Assembly: GCF_000521215.1 (NCBI RefSeq)
Contig: NZ_KI928931.1
Coordinates: 68,023-132,022 of the forward strand
Direction: 5' to 3'
From: Labrenzia sp. DG1229
GTDB taxonomy: Bacteria > Pseudomonadota > Alphaproteobacteria > Rhizobiales > Stappiaceae
Length of the DNA stretch: 64,000 nucleotides
Shown: positions 58,869 through 64,000 of the stretch, piece after piece
Layout: the number at the start of each line of letters is the position of its first letter
Position numbering within the stretch: position 1 is the first letter of the stretch
Position numbers and translations under genes: made by a program
The notes under the pieces: generated by a model
Seen by the model: only the letters and a program-made list of their open reading frames with translations
Database searches by the model: none
What the model was told of the DNA's origin: nothing

Positions 58869-59780
58869 ATGCAGAACCGGTCTTTCGAATACGCACTGCT
58901 GGGTTTTCTCGCCCTTTTGTGGGGCTCGTCCTACATGTGGATCGGTCTTGCACTTGAGACGTTTCCGCCAGCAACCCTGATGGCCATACGCGTGGTGCTG
59001 GCTTCGGCCGTGCTCTTGCTGATCATGGCGTTTCAGGGCATGGGTCTGCCGCTGGACCGGCGAAGCTGGTGGCTCTTCTTCACCCAGTCGCTTTTGAACA
59101 GCACCGGTCCGTGGCTGCTTCTGGCCTGGGGACAGCAATATGCCGGAACGGCGGTTTCCAGTGTCCTCAATTCCACATCACCGCTTTGGGTCTTTGCACT
59201 TTCCTATCTTGTGCTGCGACGTGGCCAGTTTCCGGGAGGGCATCAATTGACCGGCGCGCTGCTCGGTTTCACCGGAGTTGTGCTGATCATCGGTGTCGGA
59301 GCACTGGACAATCTCGGCCAGAACCTCGTTCCGCAACTCGCTGTCTTTTTCAGCGCCGCGCTTTACGGCATGGCGGCCCTTCGAGGGCAACTTTTCAAGG
59401 GTTTGCCACCGATCGTGCCTGCGACCGGCACCCTTGTCTGCTCCTCATTGGTGCTTGTGCCCCTGAGCCTTCTGACCGAGGAACCCTGGACCCTGTCACC
59501 GAATGCTGTCGGATGGACTTCTACGATCGTTCTCGGCCTGGCCTGCACGGCGCTGGCTTTCCTGATCTATTTCCGTTTGCTCTCGACACTTGGAGCCATG
59601 GGCACCGCAAGCCAGGCGTACCTGCGCGCGGGTGTCGGGGTTTTCCTGGGCGTGATGTTTTTGTCCGAAAGACTGGATTTGGAAACCTTCGCCGGAATTT
59701 GCCTTGCCATTCTGGGGGTCATTCTGATCAACTGGCCAAAGAGCAGCAATGCGGTAAAGTCGACGCATGCTGCCAAGTAA
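58869..59780 (+). CDS. EamA-family transporter
   Basis: 303 residues, ten hydrophobic segments in two halves (ALLGFLALLWGSSYMWIGLA; LACTALAFLIYFRLLSTLGA), DMT superfamily. It follows the ABM gene by 11 bp and precedes the cupin by 15 bp, so it is part of the cassette and may export the product or substrate of the neighbours. Confidence 0.87.
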   Translation: MQNRSFEYALLGFLALLWGSSYMWIGLALETFPPATLMAIRVVLASAVLLLIMAFQGMGLPLDRRSWWLFFTQSLLNSTGPWLLLAWGQQYAGTAVSSVLNSTSPLWVFALSYLVLRRGQFPGGHQLTGALLGFTGVVLIIGVGALDNLGQNLVPQLAVFFSAALYGMAALRGQLFKGLPPIVPATGTLVCSSLVLVPLSLLTEEPWTLSPNAVGWTSTIVLGLACTALAFLIYFRLLSTLGAMGTASQAYLRAGVGVFLGVMFLSERLDLETFAGICLAILGVILINWPKSSNAVKSTHAAK

Positions 59781-59795
59781 CTGGCGAGGGATCTT

Positions 59796-60203
59796 ATGAG
59801 CTTTCTGACCGTTTACAAGGCCGGTTCCAGGCCGAGCAAACGCGCCAACCCGGACTATTTCACCGGAATTGTCTGGCAGGAACCGGTGATTGAAGCCCCC
59901 GCGCCCGCACGGGTGAGGGCCTTGAGAGTGTTTTTCGAACCGGCTGCCCGGACCCACTGGCACACGCATCCGCTGGGACAAACCCTTCATGTGCTTGATG
60001 GCGCTGGTTTCGTGCAGCTTTGGGGGCAGGACAAGCTGCCGATCCTGCCCGGTGACGTGGTCTGGATTCCACCCGGCATGAAACACTGGCACGGTGCCGG
60101 TCCGCAAACCTCCCTGGTGCATCTCGCGATCCAGGAGGAAAGCGATGGGGCCGTTGCCGACTGGCTTGAAGCGGTCGACGAGGCGACTTACGCAAAGACC
60201 TGA
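59796..60203 (+). CDS. Cupin-domain protein
   Basis: 135 residues with the two cupin motifs: [19 protein letters not shown] (metal-binding His) and [20 protein letters not shown] small metal-dependent beta barrel, possibly an enzyme or regulator. The arrangement resembles cupins of the carboxymuconolactone-decarboxylase type. Last gene of the NIPSNAP-ABM-EamA-cupin cassette; no terminator seen nearby. Confidence 0.85.
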   Translation: MSFLTVYKAGSRPSKRANPDYFTGIVWQEPVIEAPAPARVRALRVFFEPAARTHWHTHPLGQTLHVLDGAGFVQLWGQDKLPILPGDVVWIPPGMKHWHGAGPQTSLVHLAIQEESDGAVADWLEAVDEATYAKT

Positions 60204-60214
60204 AAATCGGGAAA

Positions 60215-60451
60215 TCAGGAAACGGCAAGTGAGACGGGCTCGTCCGCGCCCTGCGCGGTCGGTTTCGCATTGCTGACTGCGTCTCCTGACTTCGAAAGCA
60301 AAGAGGAACATGCGGACTGGAGGATGCCGAAAAGCAAGCCAAGTGTGTTGTAAGCATCGTTGCTTCGAATGGCTCTTGCCCGTTTGTCATAGAACGCAAG
60401 GTCAATCGATCCGTCGTTCAAAGTGCGGTAGTCGGTTGAGTGTCCGGTCAT
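60215..60451 (-). CDS. Small RSP_7527-like protein
   Basis: 78 residues from ATG 60451 with a strong AAGGAGGAAGACC upstream. The core DLAFYDKRARAIRSNDAYNT resembles the short alphaproteobacterial RSP_7527-type proteins; the rest is low complexity. Convergent with the cupin and divergent from the winged-helix hydrolase. Function unknown. Confidence 0.6.
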   Translation of the reverse strand: MTGHSTDYRTLNDGSIDLAFYDKRARAIRSNDAYNTLGLLFGILQSACSSLLSKSGDAVSNAKPTAQGADEPVSLAVS

Positions 60452-60568
60452 GGTCTTCCTCCTTGAACTGATGCAAGCAGAATGGACGCCCATGACGGGT
60501 TCCGCTTGAAGGGAACCTTTAGAACAGCTTGTGTTTTCCTTGATTTTTCACCTGCCAAATTGCGTTGA

Positions 60569-61810
60569 ATGTGCTCATCAAGTACGCTGATCCCGTCGAA
60601 CATTGCCGTTGGGGGTCGCGTGCGCTACGAATTTGCAGATTGCGTCCTGGATACGGAAAGCTATCAACTTCAACGGTTTGGAGCGACTGTTCCGGTTGAG
60701 CCGCAGGTGTTCGAGCTTCTTTCTCTGCTTGTTGAAAATGCCGGCAAACTCGTTTCGAAAGACAAGATCATCGAGCGTGTCTGGGATGGGAGGATCGTGT
60801 CGGAGGCAACGATCAGTGCCCGGATCAATGCCGCCAGAACCGCTGTCGGGGACAATGGCAAGTCCCAGGCGGTTATCCGGACCGTCCAGCGCCGGGGACT
60901 TGAACTGGTTGCCCCGGTAGAGACAGATTGCAACGTGACGCCGTCCGCAGGGTCGGCGAAACGCATGCAAACCATTCATTTCGTCCGGTCGGAGGACGGA
61001 ACTTCCATCGCCTATGCACGATCGGGTGACGGCAGTCCCGTGGTGAGGGCCGGACATTTTCTCACACACCTGGAAAAGGACTGGTCGAGCCCGGTGTGGG
61101 GCCCTTACCTGAAGGAACTCAGTTCCCGCTACAGCCTCATCCGTTACGACCAGCGAGGGACAGGGCTTTCCGAGGCCGAGATCAAGGGCACAAGGATCGA
61201 GGACTACGTCGCCGATCTCAAGGCGGTTGTAGACGCGGCGGGGCTGGAGACCTTTCCGCTGGTTGCTTCATCGCAAGGCGTGCCCATTTCTATCGTTTTC
61301 GCGGCGGCCTATCCCGAGCGGGTCAGCCGCCTTGTTCTTTATGGCGGTTTCGCACAGGGCCGTGCTCGGCGTGATCATCAATATGCAAACGACGAGGCCA
61401 ATGCGCTGATGGCGCTGATCCGGTCAGGCTGGGGGAAACCGGACAGCCCTTTCATGGTGGCCTTCACTTCCGTCTTCTGCCCGGGGGCCTCGAAAGAGGA
61501 AATGGACAACATGGTCGAGATTCAGCTCGCCTCGACCTCGGCGGAGAACGCTGCAACAATCAGGGCGGCATTCGATCAGTTCGACGTTTCCGCCTGTTTA
61601 CCGCAGGTGAGGGTGCCAACACTGATCATTCACGCAAATGCCGACGCAGTTCATCCCGTTACACAAGGACGATGGCTGGCGTCGGAGATTCCAGGCGCCG
61701 AGTTTCTTCAGGTCGAGAGCAACAACCACGTCTATCTGCCTTCTGATCCGGCGTGGCGGCAAATCGTCGACGCGCAGCTGGAATTTCTGTCGAGGAAACA
61801 AGGCAAATAG
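60569..61810 (+). CDS. Winged-helix (OmpR/CadC-type) DNA-binding domain fused to alpha/beta hydrolase
   Basis: 413 residues. Residues about 17-118 form a trans-reg-C winged helix (RYEFADCVLDTESYQLQRFG; ELLSLLVENAGKLVSKDKII; TISARINAARTAVGDNGKSQ). Residues about 135-410 form an alpha/beta hydrolase: nucleophile region ASSQG at 233-237 (Ser235, Ala in place of the first Gly), Asp359 (NADAV), His387 (SNNHVYL). It looks like a one-component regulator whose sensing part is a hydrolase fold, soluble rather than membrane-bound. ATG 60569; a GTG at about 60619 is an alternative. Confidence 0.83.
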   Translation: MCSSSTLIPSNIAVGGRVRYEFADCVLDTESYQLQRFGATVPVEPQVFELLSLLVENAGKLVSKDKIIERVWDGRIVSEATISARINAARTAVGDNGKSQAVIRTVQRRGLELVAPVETDCNVTPSAGSAKRMQTIHFVRSEDGTSIAYARSGDGSPVVRAGHFLTHLEKDWSSPVWGPYLKELSSRYSLIRYDQRGTGLSEAEIKGTRIEDYVADLKAVVDAAGLETFPLVASSQGVPISIVFAAAYPERVSRLVLYGGFAQGRARRDHQYANDEANALMALIRSGWGKPDSPFMVAFTSVFCPGASKEEMDNMVEIQLASTSAENAATIRAAFDQFDVSACLPQVRVPTLIIHANADAVHPVTQGRWLASEIPGAEFLQVESNNHVYLPSDPAWRQIVDAQLEFLSRKQGK

Positions 61811-61815
61811 CTACA

Positions 61816-63261
61816 TTAACGCGTCGGCAACCTTACTTCGGCGGTCAGGCCGGCTTCGGTTCCGTTCTTCAGTGTTATCGTTCCGCCGTGGGCATGGATA
61901 ATGGAACGCGCTATTGCGAGGCCAAGTCCGATGCCTCCGGTTTCCTCGTTGCGCGATTCTTCCAGTCTGACAAAGGGTTCAAAGACATCCTTGAGCCGGT
62001 CATCGGGTATGCCGGGACCTTCGTCCGACACGCGAATGACGACCTCTCCGTTCGTCGTTGCCGCAAAAATCGAGACACCGCCGCCATAGCGGATGCCGTT
62101 TTCGATCAGGTTGCGCAAGGCGCGCTTGAGTGCGATCGGACGGCAGGTGAGCGTGACATCCTTTTCAAGGTTCAGACCGCAGTCATGTCCGAGGTCCTTC
62201 TGGTCACCTGCAAGACCTTCCAGCATTGCGCCCAAATCGGTTTCTTCAGCCCCTTCCGCATGTGCTTCATCCCTGGCGAAACGGAGCGTTGCCTCGGTCA
62301 TGGTCGCCATCTCGTCCAGCGTTTCGATCATCTTTTCGCGATTTTCTTCATCGTCGATGAATTCCGCCCTGATCCTGAGCGACGTGATCGGCGTGCGCAG
62401 ATCGTGGCTGATCGCTGCGAGCATGCGCGTGCGATCCTTCACGAACCGGGTGAGGCGGTCCTGCATGTTGTTGAAGGAAGACGTCAGCGCCTGAACTTCC
62501 CTTGGTCCGCTCAATTGCAGCGGTTCCTGTTCTTCGCCGCGGCCGAACTTCTCCGCGGACACAGACAGGATTTTCAATGGACGCGTGACCCTTCGTACGG
62601 CAAATCCGATGATAAGAACGGCCAGGACCGCGGTAAGCCCGAGTTGGACGAGCAGCGGAATGTAGGCACCCGGCGGTGGGCGGTAGCTTGTCGCAACGTT
62701 CAGCCAGCGGCCGTCGGTCATCCGGATGGACAGAGAAAAGTCCTCCGGCTTGTTCATTATCTTGCGCAGGTTAGGCGGGCGCTCATTCTTCGGAACATAG
62801 CGCCAACTGTAGGAGCCATCGCCATCGTTGTCCCTGGTTCGCCGAACCTTGGGGCCGCGTTTTTCGTCTGCATGTATGTTCACGTGAACAGTCTGGTCGT
62901 GCTGCAGCCGCTTTGAAAGGATCCCCTGAAGACGCTGTTCGAACCGGGATTGTCCTGGGTCGCGGGCAAGCGGTGTTTCTCCGAGCCAGAAGACGGCGAA
63001 ACGGCTGCTGCTGGCTTCCAGGATACGGCTCTGAAGCGGTAGCGGCGTATCCTCGAGCAACTCGGCAATGGATACCGCACGTGCGAGAAGGTTATCGCGC
63101 GCCGCCGCAACGAGAGCGATGCGGCGTTCGTCGTGAAAGATCCAGATGCTCAAGGCCTGGGCGAAGAAAATGGCGGCCAGCAGCAGAACGATCAGCTGGG
63201 ATGCAAGTGACCTTGGCCACAAATACCCTAGGGTCCTGCGCATATGATCAACAGCCGTCAT
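61816..63261 (-). CDS. Sensor histidine kinase (EnvZ-type)
   Basis: 481 residues. Two membrane helices (about 22-42 and 200-222) bracket a periplasmic domain of about 155 residues. A HAMP region follows, then the H-box AAISHDLRTPI with His286, N-box LRNLIENG with Asn388, and the G boxes DEGPGIPD and GGIGLGLAIA. Autophosphorylates His and signals to the response regulator immediately upstream (ATGA overlap). The signal is not readable. Confidence 0.93.
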   Translation of the reverse strand: MTAVDHMRRTLGYLWPRSLASQLIVLLLAAIFFAQALSIWIFHDERRIALVAAARDNLLARAVSIAELLEDTPLPLQSRILEASSSRFAVFWLGETPLARDPGQSRFEQRLQGILSKRLQHDQTVHVNIHADEKRGPKVRRTRDNDGDGSYSWRYVPKNERPPNLRKIMNKPEDFSLSIRMTDGRWLNVATSYRPPPGAYIPLLVQLGLTAVLAVLIIGFAVRRVTRPLKILSVSAEKFGRGEEQEPLQLSGPREVQALTSSFNNMQDRLTRFVKDRTRMLAAISHDLRTPITSLRIRAEFIDDEENREKMIETLDEMATMTEATLRFARDEAHAEGAEETDLGAMLEGLAGDQKDLGHDCGLNLEKDVTLTCRPIALKRALRNLIENGIRYGGGVSIFAATTNGEVVIRVSDEGPGIPDDRLKDVFEPFVRLEESRNEETGGIGLGLAIARSIIHAHGGTITLKNGTEAGLTAEVRLPTR

Positions 63262-63986
63262 TCAATTCGGTCTTTCACATCGGCAGTGAACATGTAACCG
63301 CCTCCCCAAACGGTCTTGATCATCTTGGGGTCCTTGGGATCGATCTCGATCTTGCGGCGGAGCCGCGAGACCTGGTTGTCAATGGATCTGTCAAAGACGG
63401 CGGGCGTTCGTCCCGTAGTCAGATCGAGAAGCTGATCCCGGTTCAGAACCATTTTTGGACGTTTCAGGAAGGCGCACAGCAACTGGTACTCGCCGCTCGA
63501 AAGGGCAATGGCATTGCCTTCAGGGTCTGTCAGTTCGCGGCGGGACACGTTGAGTGACCATTCGTCGAATTGCAGCCGTTCCTGTTCGATGGGATCGCGT
63601 TCCTTGGGAACGAGTGCGGTTCTGCGCAAAACAGCACGAATTCTGGCCAGCAGTTCCCGCGGGTTGAACGGTTTTGTCACGTAGTCGTCGGCGCCGATCT
63701 CGAGGCCGATTACCCTGTCGGTGTCGTCTGCCATGGCAGTCAGAAGGATGACCGGCATTGATCCGGTTTCCACGAGATGACGGCAGAGCGACAACCCGTC
63801 TTCGCCCGGCATCATGATATCGAGCACGACAAGATCAATCGACGCCGCTTTCAGAGCCTTGCGCGCATGTGCGGCGTTTTCGGCTGCCGTTGCGCGCAGG
63901 CCGTTCTTGATAAGATAGCGCGCGAGGGTTTCTCGAATATCGCGGTGATCGTCCACCACCAGAATGTGCGGGCTCGGGTCGCTCAC
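63258..63986 (-). CDS. OmpR-family response regulator
   Basis: 242 residues. Receiver domain with phosphoacceptor Asp56 (VVLDIMMPGEDG), acidic pair in VVDDHRD and Lys105 (YVTKPF), then a winged-helix C-terminus (LLCAFLKRPKMVLNRDQLLD; RSIDNQVSRLRRKIEIDPKD). The gene overlaps the kinase start by four bases, so both are cotranslated. It begins 15 bp from the window end, at the proximal side of the two-gene operon. Confidence 0.94.
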   Translation of the reverse strand: MSDPSPHILVVDDHRDIRETLARYLIKNGLRATAAENAAHARKALKAASIDLVVLDIMMPGEDGLSLCRHLVETGSMPVILLTAMADDTDRVIGLEIGADDYVTKPFNPRELLARIRAVLRRTALVPKERDPIEQERLQFDEWSLNVSRRELTDPEGNAIALSSGEYQLLCAFLKRPKMVLNRDQLLDLTTGRTPAVFDRSIDNQVSRLRRKIEIDPKDPKMIKTVWGGGYMFTADVKDRIE

Positions 63987-64000
63987 ATGTTTCTCCCGTC

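Overview
The window looks like chromosome of an alphaproteobacterium, most likely a marine member of the Stappiaceae/Rhodobacteraceae-like groups (Roseibium/Labrenzia type). This placement is an inference. It rests on split formylglycinamidine synthase genes (purL, purQ, purS), an F1-ATPase zeta inhibitor (DUF1476), DUF2336, DUF1127 and DUF2259 proteins, a single-chain indolepyruvate oxidoreductase, GC-rich codon use, and an ArsR-methyltransferase gene ahead of metF/metH. No rRNA, tRNA, CRISPR array, transposase or prophage was recognised.

Layout. 1-4.4 kb: a 5'-truncated subtilase, a palindromic repeat element, a decayed second copy of ttcA, a membrane protein and the intact ttcA. 4.4-10.6 kb: a LysR regulator divergent from a dehydrogenase/aldehyde dehydrogenase pair, an SGNH hydrolase, and a DUF427-class III cyclase fusion. 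11-34 kb: a mostly minus-strand housekeeping series holding purL-bolA-(45-aa membrane protein)-grxD, purC, lipoprotein, purS-(35-aa membrane protein)-purQ-DUF2164, purB and rpe. It is interrupted by plus-strand genes: an AraC regulator, DUF1127, the ATPase zeta subunit, an aldolase, an EamA transporter and a Nudix enzyme. 34-46 kb: an FAD oxidoreductase, a PepSY / membrane-anchored LuxR / PepSY cluster, an Lrp regulator divergent from the fused indolepyruvate:ferredoxin oxidoreductase, a DUF2336 protein, and a MscS-family channel with a reading-frame break. 46-50 kb: two glycosyltransferases and a KAP P-loop NTPase. 50-56.3 kb: the methionine-cycle operon (ArsR-methyltransferase, metF, metH) behind a perfect 20-bp palindrome. 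56.7-60.5 kb: a MAPEG protein and an ArsR-type regulator divergent from a cassette of NIPSNAP (frameshifted), antibiotic-biosynthesis-monooxygenase-like protein, EamA exporter and cupin. 60.5-64 kb: a winged-helix/alpha-beta-hydrolase fusion and an OmpR/EnvZ-type two-component system.

The genes work together in recognisable units: de novo purine synthesis; iron-sulfur/redox handling (GrxD-BolA); methionine/SAM regeneration under a putative SAM-cycle repressor; and several regulator-target pairs whose shared promoters carry visible repeats (LysR 5.3 kb, MocR 16.5 kb, LysR 23.9 kb, ArsR 50.3 kb, ArsR 58.1 kb). The most notable items are two translationally placed membrane microproteins inside conserved housekeeping operons, the DUF427-cyclase fusion, the PepSY-LuxR-PepSY cluster, the winged-helix-hydrolase fusion, the ttcA relic beside its functional paralogue, and two single-base frame breaks that may be real or may be assembly errors. 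No clear novel multi-gene defence or biosynthetic system was found.
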